From Calothrix sp. C42_A2020_038 (GTDB taxonomy: Bacteria > Cyanobacteriota > Cyanobacteriia > Cyanobacteriales > Nostocaceae), in NCBI GenBank assembly GCA_015272395.1, contig JACYLQ010000039.1:1-38340 (forward strand): a stretch of DNA of 38,340 nucleotides, written 5' to 3'. Positions 1 to 8,003 of this stretch are shown in pieces; position 1 is the stretch's first letter, and every line of letters begins with the position of its first letter. The position numbers and the translations under genes are program-made. The notes beneath the pieces are model-generated. The model had not been told where the DNA came from, did not search any database, and was given only the letters and a program-made list of their open reading frames with translations.

Positions 1-54
1 TAGAGCGCCTGCTTTGCAAGCAGGATGTCAGCGGTTCGAGTCCGCTAACCTCCA
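1..54 (+). tRNA. tRNA-Ala(UGC), 5' end outside the window
   Basis: This is the 3' two thirds of a tRNA. The anticodon stem CCTGC/GCAGG (8-12 and 20-24) encloses loop TTTGCAA with anticodon TGC at 15-17. The T arm AGCGG-TTCGAGT-CCGCT is at 30-46. The acceptor 3' strand AACCTCC is at 47-53 with discriminator A at 54; CCA is not encoded. No 23S rRNA follows, since a protein gene starts at 138, so this copy is probably not the one in the rRNA operon spacer. The D arm and 5' acceptor strand lie left of the window. Confidence 0.95.
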
Positions 55-137
55 TAAGGTCAGCACAATTTAAGGCGTGATACGTATCTTTACCAAACAT
101 AGCTAAACTAGTAGCAACGTAACTAGGGAAAACTGCT

Positions 138-1004
138 ATGGTAAATCCAGCGGACAGAGGGTTTATAGAACCCCATCAACGCAAAACGGCTTCTAAGTTA
201 GAAGTACTAAACTGCGTTTCCGGAGAAAATTTTAAGGTTGAAATTCTTGGTTACAAAACCTTATCGGGAGTGAATAACCCAGAAATAGCGCAAGCTATCT
301 ATTATGCAAACCAAGTAGGAATGCAGCTTAAACAAGTTAAAATTACTCTCCTAGGTGGAGACGCACAAATTGAAGCAGGTGCCTTACAGTATTTACACGG
401 AAACATTCAAATTGAGAATAAAGCTGGTGGAGTTGCTGGGTTTACAAAAGGTGTGATCAACAGACTTCTTACCAATGAGTCAATCTTTATTCCTCGTTAT
501 CGAGGTAATGGGACTATCTACCTTGAACCATCGTTCAGTCATTTTATGGTTTACTATCTCAACAATGAAGAGATTATTGCTGACAAAGGTTTATTCTACT
601 GTGGTGAAGGCGCCCTTGATATTGGCGCCGCAATGCAAAAGAATGTTTCCTCAGCACTTTTAGGTGGTGAGGGTTTTTTCCAAACTCGAATTCGCGGTAC
701 AGGAATATGTGTATTTGAATTACCTGTTCCTGCTGACGAAGTGCATTGCGTTCACCTGAATAATGAAACACTTCGAGTCGATGGTAACTTTGCTCTCATG
801 AGAACTGGCAAGATTGAGTTTACAGTTGAGAAATCTACAAAAAGTATTTTGGGTACTTTAACAAGCGGTGAAGGATTACTGCAAACTTTTCGAGGAATAG
901 GTAAAGTCTGGTTGGCACCAACTCAAGGTGTTTACCAACAAATGCATTTCAGTGGTATTGACAGTTTAACTCAGGCGCCGAAGTCCTCAAATACTTATAC
1001 ATAA
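138..1004 (+). CDS. AIM24 family protein (TIGR00266-like)
   Basis: The 288-residue protein is rich in short beta strands with repeated glycine turns such as LLGGDAQIEAGALQYLHGN, ALLGGEGFFQTRIRGTG and TSGEGLLQTFRGIGKVWL. These are typical of the AIM24 / tryptophan-RNA-binding-attenuator-like fold. The later half (about residues 150-270) carries the two G-E-G-(F/L)-(F/L)-Q-T strands that mark the family. There is no signal peptide or membrane segment. Bacterial members have no firmly established biochemical role; the mitochondrial namesake affects inner-membrane organisation. The start is the ATG at 138, with AGGG about 12 bases upstream. The gene stands alone between tRNA-Ala and a broken ATPase gene. 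Confidence 0.85.
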   Translation: MVNPADRGFIEPHQRKTASKLEVLNCVSGENFKVEILGYKTLSGVNNPEIAQAIYYANQVGMQLKQVKITLLGGDAQIEAGALQYLHGNIQIENKAGGVAGFTKGVINRLLTNESIFIPRYRGNGTIYLEPSFSHFMVYYLNNEEIIADKGLFYCGEGALDIGAAMQKNVSSALLGGEGFFQTRIRGTGICVFELPVPADEVHCVHLNNETLRVDGNFALMRTGKIEFTVEKSTKSILGTLTSGEGLLQTFRGIGKVWLAPTQGVYQQMHFSGIDSLTQAPKSSNTYT

Positions 1005-1279
1005 CTTTACCAAGTACTTTAACTATATAGTCAGATTTGAGCTTTTAAATGGCAATAGTAGCATTAAAAACTTTTTGTAAAGTGAAAAGAACAAGTTCTC
1101 GGAGATATTCTTCAAGAGCTTGTTTGGGAAATATCTGCCAGTTTGATATTCAGGGTGATTATCCTTACTCGTACCACAAGATATAATACTTCTAAGATTA
1201 ATTCGATAAGCATGTTATAGTTAAATCAAGTATTTGTGATTTTTTCACAAATTTAGCGAGTAAAGCACAGCTAATTGTC

Positions 1280-2052
1280 ATGCTTATAGAGTTTAGTGTC
1301 GGCAACTACAGATCATTTAAGGAAAAAGCCACTTTTAGTATGGTGGCAGCTAATATAGTAGCAAAAGATAAGAAGCTTGATGATAACAATGTTTTTGCTG
1401 TGGACAATAACTTAAAGCTACTAAAAAGTGCTGCAATATACGGAGCTAACGCTAGTGGAAAAAGTAATCTTGCTAAAGCTTTAAGTTTCATGAAGTGGTT
1501 CATGATTAATTCGTCTAAAGAAACTCAAAGTACTGAAGAAATAAACGTAGAGCGTTTTAGACTTAGCACAGAAACTGAAAATGAACCTTCCTTTTTTGAA
1601 ATTGTTTTTTTGATGGAAGGTAAAAGTTATAGATGATGTTTGATCTACAACGACATGAATCTGAGGGAACACAAAAAATCTTTGCATTAGCAGGCCCTCT
1701 TGTAGATATACTGAAGAACGGTAAAGTGATTATCATTGATGAACTTGATGCAAGACTTCACCCTTTAATTAGCCTTGCTATTGTCAAGTTGTTTAACTCT
1801 ACTGAAACAAACCCAAAAAGCGCTCAACTCATATTTATGACTCATGATACAAATTTACTTAGTAATAAGTTGTTTCGTAGAGATCAAATATGGTTTGCCG
1901 AAAAAAATCGGTATGGTGCAACACATTTATACTCTTTATCTGAATATAAAGTACGTAACGATGCCTCGTTCGAGAATGATTACATCAAAGGTCGATATGG
2001 CGCAATTCCGTACATCATCAATCTAAATTCTTTAGCTGATTCTCATGTCTAG
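1280..2052 (+). pseudogene. AAA family ATPase (RloA-like), internally deleted and frameshifted
   Basis: Two pieces of one ATPase lie in different frames. The first (1280-1636) begins MLIEFSVGNYRSFKEK, the usual N-terminus of RecF/OLD-like AAA_21 ATPases, and has a Walker A G-A-N-A-S-G-K-S at its residues 55-62. It stops after MEGKSYR. The second (1633-2052) resumes at a late point of the fold. It has the ABC-signature-like ESEGTQ, Walker B KVIIIDELD and the switch region MTHDTNLLS, and runs on to the usual C-terminus. Family members are about 400 residues; the two pieces total about 255, so roughly 150 central residues are missing as well as the frame being lost. RloA-type ATPases are often followed by rloB in defence or restriction loci, but no rloB is present here; mtnX follows at once. 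I infer a decayed defence gene. A functional two-piece protein is unlikely because the lid region is gone. Confidence 0.82.
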
Positions 2053-2076
2053 AAAAAATACTTAGTATAAATACAA

Positions 2077-2712
2077 GTGAAACCTATTGTTTTTTGTGAC
2101 TTTGACGGAACAATTACGGCAAAAGAGACTTTTGTTGCTGTACTTAGGGAATTTGCACCTGAACTGGCAGCGGAGTTAATACCACAAATGTACGCTCTCA
2201 AGTTAACATTACGCGATGGTGTACGCCGCATATTAGAATCAATTCCGTCATCATCCTTGCCAGAGATTATTGAATTTACTCGACGCCAACCGATGCGTGC
2301 AGGACTTTCAGAGTTATTAGATTTTTTAGAGTCACAGGATGTCCCGTTCGTGGTTGTCTCAGGTGGGTTACGTTCAATGGTAGAAGTAGTACTGAACTCA
2401 TTGGTACAACGCATTCACGCAATTCATGCCATTGATGTAGATACAAGCAGTTCACATTTTCGTGTACTATCACCATATGAAGGTGAAACTGAGTTAGTAG
2501 ATAAAGTTAAAGTTATGGATTTATATGACACAGCAGATGTCAAAATTGCAATTGGTGATTCTGTCACTGATTTAAATATGGCTGTTTCGGCACCTGTTGT
2601 ATTTGCGCGCGACCGTTTAGCTCAGTATCTTGACGAACGAAATAAACCTTATATTGCTTGGAATGATTTTTTTGATATTCGCACAGCTTTAATACAATTG
2701 TGGAATGCTTGA
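2077..2712 (+). CDS. mtnX: 2-hydroxy-3-keto-5-methylthiopentenyl-1-phosphate phosphatase MtnX
   Basis: This is a HAD-superfamily phosphatase of 211 residues. Motif I is FCDFDGT with nucleophile D8 and acid/base D10. Motif II is VVVSGG, and motif IV is the GDSVTDLNMA segment near residues 165-175. MtnX dephosphorylates HK-MTPenyl-1-P in the methionine salvage pathway, yielding the acireductone used by MtnD. The start is a GTG at 2077. The gene is followed after 15 bases by mtnB, which acts upstream in the same pathway, and this pairing is strong support. It begins only 24 bases after the broken ATPase gene. The dioxygenase gene mtnD is not in this window. Confidence 0.9.
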   Translation: MKPIVFCDFDGTITAKETFVAVLREFAPELAAELIPQMYALKLTLRDGVRRILESIPSSSLPEIIEFTRRQPMRAGLSELLDFLESQDVPFVVVSGGLRSMVEVVLNSLVQRIHAIHAIDVDTSSSHFRVLSPYEGETELVDKVKVMDLYDTADVKIAIGDSVTDLNMAVSAPVVFARDRLAQYLDERNKPYIAWNDFFDIRTALIQLWNA

Positions 2713-2727
2713 TTGTAAATATTTAAA

Positions 2728-3381
2728 ATGAGTCAACAAGAATTACTGGAAAATCTTAGTATAGACTACGACCCACGCCCAGAACTAATCAGCGCTGCTA
2801 CCTATTTCTATACACAAGGTTGGATGCTTGGTACTGCAGGAAATCTTTCGGCAAAAATGTCTGATGGTAGCTTCTGGATTACCGCTAGCGGCAAGTCAAA
2901 AGGTAAACTACGTTATGAAGATTTTGTCCGTGTTTATCCTGATGGAAGCTTCCAGCAAGCGGCGCCACTCGAACCACCAAATAAACCATCGGCAGAAACT
3001 TCTATTCATCAAGCAATATACGAACTTTTTCCTGATGTACAAGCTTGTTATCACGTTCATTCAGTCGATGCAAATTTAGTATCTAACTTTGTTGAGGGTG
3101 ATGAGTTACCATTGCCGTCTTTGGAAATGCTCAAGGGGTTGGGTGTTTGGGAAGAAAACCCTCAATGTAATATACCTTTGTTTGATAATCATCTGCATGT
3201 GCCTCAAATTGCCGAAGATATTAAAACTCGTTCTCAACAACTCACAAGAATACCCGCTTTACTAATTCGCAATCATGGTGTTACAGTTTGGGCAAACTCC
3301 CTCGAAACCGCACGTAACTATATTGAAATAACAGAGTATGTATTTCGCTATATAGTTGCTGCTAAAAAAGCAGGTGTTTGA
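2728..3381 (+). CDS. mtnB: Methylthioribulose-1-phosphate dehydratase MtnB
   Basis: This class II aldolase-fold protein of 217 residues has the family zinc ligands visible as H109-V-H111 and H173 (in RNHGV). The catalytic glutamate is in PSAE (E90). MtnB dehydrates methylthioribulose-1-phosphate in cytoplasmic methionine salvage. The motifs GTAGNLSAK and ITASGKSKG near the N-terminus and HLHVP near residue 157 are characteristic. Its length is normal. It is transcribed with mtnX, 15 bases upstream. A repeat cassette follows rather than the rest of the pathway. Confidence 0.93.
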   Translation: MSQQELLENLSIDYDPRPELISAATYFYTQGWMLGTAGNLSAKMSDGSFWITASGKSKGKLRYEDFVRVYPDGSFQQAAPLEPPNKPSAETSIHQAIYELFPDVQACYHVHSVDANLVSNFVEGDELPLPSLEMLKGLGVWEENPQCNIPLFDNHLHVPQIAEDIKTRSQQLTRIPALLIRNHGVTVWANSLETARNYIEITEYVFRYIVAAKKAGV

Positions 3382-3464
3382 CCCCACCCCCTGCTCTCCC
3401 TTAGAGGATGGAAAAGTCTAAAAACATACATCAACCTCCTGTGGTAAATCTCTATTTTCTTGTT

Positions 3465-3534
3465 CCCCTTCCCGCATCTGGGAAGGGGTTAGGGGTTAGG
3501 TTCTTAACATTGATACTTTTCAAACAACCTCTTA
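3465..3534. repeat. Intergenic repeat cassette: hairpin, heptamer and 26-bp dispersed element
   Basis: Three parts lie side by side. A perfect 9-bp hairpin CCCCTTCCC / GGGAAGGGG (3465-3473 and 3480-3488) is followed by two telomere-like GGGGTTA heptamers. Then comes a 26-bp element (3509-3534) that recurs exactly, in the same orientation, at 30980-31005. The cassette sits between mtnB and a small monooxygenase gene and is non-coding; a longer reading frame across it is accidental. Confidence 0.75.
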
Positions 3535-3602
3535 TAAGCGGAGAGGAGAGAGAGTCTGATCCAGAATATTTTCTTGCATTCGTTCTGTATTTCACTTTTG
3601 AT

Positions 3603-3893
3603 ATGAACCTTCGTGTCGTTGCTCGTGTTATTACGCTACCTGGAAAGGAAAATCAATTTAAAGCTTTGGCATTACCTCTTGTTGAAGCGACAAGGTTGGA
3701 AACTGGATGCATTAAGTATGAACTTTTGCAAAACCAAGATGACCCAACGGATTTTACCTTTGTTGAAGAGTGGGCGAGTCACGCTAGCTTCAATTCACAT
3801 TTACAAGCACCCCATTTCTTGGAAGCTGCTGGAAAACTAGATGGAATAGTCGCGGCGCCACCGGATATTCGTCGTTATCTGATAATCGCTTAA
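3603..3893 (+). CDS. Antibiotic biosynthesis monooxygenase (ABM) domain protein
   Basis: This 96-residue protein matches the ABM ferredoxin-like fold: VVARVITLPGKENQFKALALPLVEATRLETGC, then the family-typical Y-E-L-L-Q-N-Q-D-D-P-T-D-F-T-F-V-E-E-W and HFLEAAGKL. Such small dimeric proteins include cofactor-free quinone-forming monooxygenases and the LsrG/YgiN group; the substrate cannot be read from sequence. I place the start at the ATG at 3603, because the upstream in-frame extension back to 3408 is translated from the repeat cassette and shows no family similarity. It is a monocistronic gene with a possible terminator hairpin at 3938-3965. Confidence 0.85.
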   Translation: MNLRVVARVITLPGKENQFKALALPLVEATRLETGCIKYELLQNQDDPTDFTFVEEWASHASFNSHLQAPHFLEAAGKLDGIVAAPPDIRRYLIIA

Positions 3894-4274
3894 TTTGGCA
3901 CGGAACATTTATAACCAAATATTAAGTAAGATAAGATGAGCAACCTTGTTGTCACAAGATTGCTCAAGACTTTCAGTATATAGTTTGGCTTTAGGTGATT
4001 CGCAATATATTTATTTTATAGAATATAAATATTTGAATAAGCTTCAGTACAAATACTAGAAAATTAATTTAGCAAATCACTTTTACCGTAAATATACGCG
4101 GTAAGGGTGTGGTTAAGCTGTAAATTCACGTGAGTTCGATAAACCTTTCACCCACTGGGATAGAGGTTTAGCAGAGGGGTTTTGTAAAAGTTGTCGCGAC
4201 TCTAGGTAATAACCGAATCCGGGCTTTACGTGCTATCGTGGAAAAACGTAGACCAATCATGAACTTTACTAAAG
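3894..4274. other. Intergenic region between convergent genes with terminator-like hairpin
   Basis: No gene is recognised in this 381-bp gap. A stem at 3938-3965 pairs GAGCAA with TTGCTC and CTTGT with ACAAG, with one internal mismatch. It is a candidate terminator for the ABM gene, although no clear T-run follows. The remainder shows nothing I can name. Confidence 0.45.
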
Positions 4275-5867
4275 TCAATTCTGAACAGTCCACCATGCTA
4301 GTGCATAGGGTTGCTTTGAGTCATTAAGTTGTTCTTTGAAATGAACGCGAATTTTATATTTACCCGCAGTCGGAACTGGGCAAAAAATATGTTCAACGCT
4401 GTCAACTTCGCTAACAGAGGAACACACAAACGAAGAATTAGAAGCATTATCGTTGTCTGGGACTAAATATAAATCAAGATTATTTAAACCGAGGTCAACA
4501 AATGTTTCTCCCTCATCGTACATCTGATTATTATTTTTATCTTCGAGTTCCACTAATCTATTCCAGCTTAAAGTTAGAGAAACAAAACTACCTGCTTTAA
4601 GCGGCTTTGCCAATGGGTAATCTACAAAATTATTCACTTTGATGGTATTGTAATCCCAACCTAAAGCAGGGACAAGTTGGTTCGGTTGCCACTGTCCGGC
4701 GCCAAATAGCTGTAGAGCGCGCGATGCATTCATATGTCCGGTACCCATTTGAGCGTGAAGCGATATTTTTGGGTCTCTATAGGCATCAGAAGCAAGCCAG
4801 TCTAGGTTTTGTTTATCAATAATTGTTCGAGTCATTCCTAACCTTAAACCATCGCCGTTATCTTTAATTTTTTCAGCAGAGTTGAGTAAAATTGCTTTCA
4901 TAACTTCGTGACGACGCGAAGCAATAGTCCAACCAGGACGTTTAGAGCGCAACTGCCTATCACCAAACTCTTGTAGTAAAGCTACAGTTCCGGTTACATG
5001 AGGCGCCGCAAAACTTGTTCCTGTGATTTTGTTAATCTTACCATCAGGGTTTAACATCCGAATATTACTACCAGGAGCAAGAATCGCAACCGAACGACGA
5101 ACTCCAATATTAATTTCTTTACCAGCTAATCTAGCTGCTATACCTTCATTTGCCGCAGCTAAGTTAGAAACATCTACTTTTGTAAAAACATCACCACGAC
5201 GCGAGGAAAAGGCAACATTCATAGCATTGTAGTTGTCGGTGGGAATGGGAATACCACCTTTACCTTGATTCCCAGCTATTATATAAAGTGTGTTATGAAC
5301 TCGACTTGACCAGTCAACACACATTGTTAATAAAGCGTTGCCATCAAGAATTGGTTCTGGACGAGGGTCGCGGTTGAGCGGTTCACCAAAACTAAAATTA
5401 ATTGCACGTATATCACCGCCATTTTGTGAAGCTATGTGCTGCGCTGACATACATTCTTCAGGTTGACCTTGACTTTTTGTTGAACCAACAGCTGATGAGT
5501 AAAGTCTGGCATTTGGTGCAACCCCAGGAAAAGCTTTATCAGAACTTATCATCACACCTGCAACATTATGGGCGTGCGGGTCAATACCACTATTAGACTT
5601 TGCAGGAGCGTTTCTTGAGAATACAGCAACAGGCGACAAAGCTCGATTACTCGAAACTGCTTTGTCAACTCCAAATTTTCCTGGGCGCCCAATTTCCACC
5701 TGCCCAATCGCGATTTTCCTCCCAGTTAAATTGTAAGGAGCTTTGTGCAATCTCAGAGCATCAATTCCAAAACTGTCTATCGAACTACTGAATTTAATCG
5801 CCAGAACTGGTGTACTTAAAAAAATTGCACTCAATCCCCAAAATATCCAGGTTTGCTTTTTCGCCAT
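4275..5867 (-). CDS. Secreted subtilisin-like (S8) serine peptidase
   Basis: This 530-residue protein has a Sec signal peptide (residues 1-23, cleavage after VLA). A subtilase domain (about 45-390) is followed by a C-terminal beta-rich region (about 400-530). The catalytic serine is S285 in GTSFAAPHVTG. The catalytic His aligns to H98 in H-A-H-N-V-A-G, a variant of H-G-T-H-V-A-G. The oxyanion Asn is N200 in IIAGNQG. At the place of the usual catalytic Asp (I-D-T-G) the protein reads Q-V-E58-I-G, so glutamate appears to replace aspartate. It probably acts in the periplasm or outside the cell, and its substrates are unknown. The start is the ATG at 5867 with AGGAA about 8 bases upstream. It is divergent from rpe. 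Confidence 0.9.
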   Translation of the reverse strand: MAKKQTWIFWGLSAIFLSTPVLAIKFSSSIDSFGIDALRLHKAPYNLTGRKIAIGQVEIGRPGKFGVDKAVSSNRALSPVAVFSRNAPAKSNSGIDPHAHNVAGVMISSDKAFPGVAPNARLYSSAVGSTKSQGQPEECMSAQHIASQNGGDIRAINFSFGEPLNRDPRPEPILDGNALLTMCVDWSSRVHNTLYIIAGNQGKGGIPIPTDNYNAMNVAFSSRRGDVFTKVDVSNLAAANEGIAARLAGKEINIGVRRSVAILAPGSNIRMLNPDGKINKITGTSFAAPHVTGTVALLQEFGDRQLRSKRPGWTIASRRHEVMKAILLNSAEKIKDNGDGLRLGMTRTIIDKQNLDWLASDAYRDPKISLHAQMGTGHMNASRALQLFGAGQWQPNQLVPALGWDYNTIKVNNFVDYPLAKPLKAGSFVSLTLSWNRLVELEDKNNNQMYDEGETFVDLGLNNLDLYLVPDNDNASNSSFVCSSVSEVDSVEHIFCPVPTAGKYKIRVHFKEQLNDSKQPYALAWWTVQN

Positions 5868-6003
5868 TGTTCAAGTTCCTATTTTTTAATTACCCTTTTT
5901 GCATTGACCTTTCCCCGTGTAGGATGAAATTAAATGATGGAGCCGTTGCTCACATTTTGTTACAATGCATACAGAATTTTAAAGCCACTATTACCCCTTA
6001 GCC

Positions 6004-6711
6004 ATGACGCAAACACCATCTCCAAAGCCAATTGTAATTGCTCCGTCTATATTATCAGCAGATTTTAGCCGTTTAGGTGAAGAAGTTCGTGCCGTTGATG
6101 AGGCAGGGGCGGATTGGATTCATGTTGATGTAATGGATGGACGTTTTGTTCCGAACATAACCATTGGTCCACTGATAGTTGAAGCAATTCGTCCTGTAAC
6201 CAAAAAACCGCTTGATGTCCACCTAATGATTGTGGAACCAGAAAAATACGTAGGAGATTTTGCTAAAGCTGGCGCCGACCACATTACGGTGCATTGTGAG
6301 CATAATGCTTCTCCACACTTACATCGTACTCTTGGTTTGATTAAAGAGCATGGCAAAAAAGCTGGTGTTGTTCTCAATCCTTCAACTCCTTTAAGTTTGA
6401 TTGAGTACGTGCTTGAGATTGTTGATTTAGTCTTAATTATGAGCGTTAACCCCGGTTTTGGTGGTCAAAGCTTTATTCCTGAGATGGTGCCTAAAATTCG
6501 TAAGTTGCGTCAAATGTGTGACGAGCGGGGTTTAGACCCTTGGATCGAAGTAGATGGTGGTTTAAAAGCTAATAATACTTGGCAGGTTTTAGAAGCAGGC
6601 GCCAATGCAATTGTTGCAGGTTCTGCTGTGTATAATGCCCCTGATTATGCCCAAGCTATCGAAGCCATTCGTAACAGCAAGCGTCCAAGTCACGAATTGG
6701 CAAAGGTCTAA
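6004..6711 (+). CDS. rpe: Ribulose-phosphate 3-epimerase
   Basis: This 235-residue TIM barrel interconverts ribulose-5-phosphate and xylulose-5-phosphate in the Calvin cycle and the pentose phosphate pathway. Active-site residues are visible: S15 in [10 protein letters not shown]40 and D42 in IHVDVMDG, H73 in DVHLM, the [10 protein letters not shown] phosphate loop, and D184 in EVDGGL. The length and order are those of cyanobacterial Rpe. The start ATG at 6004 is the first of the conserved region and lies 136 bases from the divergent peptidase gene. GC content and codon use match the neighbours. Confidence 0.97.
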   Translation: MTQTPSPKPIVIAPSILSADFSRLGEEVRAVDEAGADWIHVDVMDGRFVPNITIGPLIVEAIRPVTKKPLDVHLMIVEPEKYVGDFAKAGADHITVHCEHNASPHLHRTLGLIKEHGKKAGVVLNPSTPLSLIEYVLEIVDLVLIMSVNPGFGGQSFIPEMVPKIRKLRQMCDERGLDPWIEVDGGLKANNTWQVLEAGANAIVAGSAVYNAPDYAQAIEAIRNSKRPSHELAKV

Positions 6712-6732
6712 CAAGAGAGCTTTGTTCTATTG

Positions 6733-6752
6733 TTCAGGCAGGGATGCCTGAA
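6733..6752. repeat. Small inverted repeat downstream of rpe
   Basis: TTCAGGCA and TGCCTGAA form a perfect 8-bp stem around GGGA, 21 bases after the rpe stop. No T-run follows. A similar GGCA-AxxA-TGCC core is found at 30922-30935, so it may be a dispersed intergenic element as well as an mRNA 3' end. Confidence 0.45.
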
Positions 6753-6860
6753 TCACAAGATATTATTCATACCACTAAAACTCATGACACGCAAGTCTTA
6801 GAGAATCTACCTCTCTTCAGAGGGTAGAGTATCGAAAGTCATCGGTATATCAAAAGTTTG

Positions 6861-6883
6861 GGCTGCTAAAAGCAGCCTATTTT
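6861..6883 (+). terminator. Rho-independent-type terminator candidate
   Basis: GGCTGC (6861-6866) and GCAGCC (6872-6877) form a perfect stem around TAAAA, followed by TATTTT. It lies 150 bases after rpe and would end its transcript. It could also serve an unannotated small transcript in this gap. Confidence 0.6.
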
Positions 6884-7141
6884 CATAATTCCTAAATATA
6901 TTTATTTATTTTTTGTTAAAGGTTATTATAAGTATCAGTGTTCTTGCGTAAAGTGAACAGTACATATTAGGAGCAAATGAGCTAAGATTGCCGACAACTA
7001 AGACCGCGCATTAGCAATCTGAATCCCTCAGCTAGTTAATATAAATCAATTTAAATAATACAAATGGTGTTGAGATTACGACATTATCAAGCAAATTTAA
7101 TTTTAATCAATACAGATATTGTTAAGTTTTAGGTACCAAAA

Positions 7142-7921
7142 ATGAAGGCAAATGCTCCAACTATATTAGCGTCTGATTTTGACGGTGTTATTTGTGACGG
7201 TATGGTCGAATACTTTGAGGTAGCTTGGCGAACTTACTGTCAGATTTGGACTCCCAGTCAACAAATACCATCCGATGAATTTGCCGCCAGATTTTATAGT
7301 CTCAGACCTGTGATAGAAACTGGTTGGGAAATGCCTGTTTTGATTAAAGCAATAGTAGAAAATATTTCTGAAGAAAAGATTTTAAAAGACTGGACAAATA
7401 TTACTAAAATAATTTTGGCAGACCATAACCTCGAGTCTGCGAAAGTTGCCAATAAGCTGGATACATTGCGTGATGAATGGATTGAAAATGATTTACAAGA
7501 TTGGATGAGCTTGCATCGATTTTATCCAGGAGTTGCCGACAAAATTAGAAATATAATTGCAAATGGCATAAAAATATATATAGTCACAACAAAAGAAGGC
7601 CGGTTTGCTCACCAACTATTGCAAAAAGAAGGAATCGATTTACCGCGCGAAGTTATATTTGGAAAAGAAGTCAAGCGTCCGAAATACGAAATTTTGAGAG
7701 AGTTAAAAGCAAGTACAATAAACGCAAATATTTGGTTTATCGAAGACCGTCTCAAGACTTTGCAGTTAGTTCAGCAACAAAGCGATTTAAATGATGTTAC
7801 TCTCTTTCTTGCTGATTGGGGTTACAATACTCCATCCGAACGAGTAATTGCTCATAACGATGCGCGTATTCATTTATTATCGCTGGCACAATACGTACAG
7901 GATTTTTCAAAGTGGGTTTAA
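7142..7921 (+). CDS. HAD superfamily hydrolase
   Basis: This 259-residue protein has HAD motif I as SDFDGVICDG (D12, D14), motif II at IVTTKEGRF (around T149-T150), the lysine region GKEVKRPKYE, and motif IV as FIEDRLKT (E201, D202). A helical cap (about residues 25-125) lies between motifs I and II. It is a phosphatase or phosphoglycolate-phosphatase-like enzyme of unknown substrate, widespread in cyanobacteria. The start ATG at 7142 is 19 residues before the end of motif I. It is followed by a heptamer repeat and, after 82 bases, the NurA-like gene, with which it may be co-transcribed. Confidence 0.85.
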   Translation: MKANAPTILASDFDGVICDGMVEYFEVAWRTYCQIWTPSQQIPSDEFAARFYSLRPVIETGWEMPVLIKAIVENISEEKILKDWTNITKIILADHNLESAKVANKLDTLRDEWIENDLQDWMSLHRFYPGVADKIRNIIANGIKIYIVTTKEGRFAHQLLQKEGIDLPREVIFGKEVKRPKYEILRELKASTINANIWFIEDRLKTLQLVQQQSDLNDVTLFLADWGYNTPSERVIAHNDARIHLLSLAQYVQDFSKWV

Positions 7922-7926
7922 TATAG

Positions 7927-7999
7927 TTAGGAGTTAATAGTAAGGAGTTATGAATTAAACTCCTAACTTCTAACTCCTAACTCCTAACTCCTAACTCTT
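7927..7999. repeat. Short tandemly repeated repetitive sequence (heptamer AACTCCT)
   Basis: Six head-to-tail heptamers lie at 7958-7999 (AACTCCT, one AACTTCT, three AACTCCT, one AACTCTT). They are preceded by inverted copies (GTTAGGAGTT at 7927-7936 and AAGGAGTT near 7942) that can fold against them. Heptameric STRRs of this kind are known in heterocystous cyanobacteria. This one fills almost the whole gap before the NurA-like gene and ends 5 bases before its start codon, so it occupies the ribosome-binding region. Confidence 0.85.
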
Positions 8000-8003
8000 A
8001 TTT

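Larger units (their letters stand above)
6712..7141. other. Gene-free 430-bp region between rpe and a HAD gene
   Basis: Apart from the hairpins at 6733-6752 and 6861-6883, I see only AT-rich sequence. No convincing small reading frame or promoter pair was recognised. Confidence 0.4.

Noticed and set aside
1-54. Possible rRNA operon, because tRNA-Ala(UGC) often lies in the 16S-23S spacer
   Set aside because: Protein-coding sequence starts 84 bases later and no 23S sequence follows.
3408-3602. N-terminal extension of the ABM gene by 65 residues
   Set aside because: This part is translated from the hairpin, heptamer and dispersed repeat; family similarity begins exactly at the ATG at 3603.
5810-6001. 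63-residue plus-strand frame before rpe
   Set aside because: It overlaps the signal-peptide region of the divergent peptidase gene and the promoter gap; composition is not protein-like.
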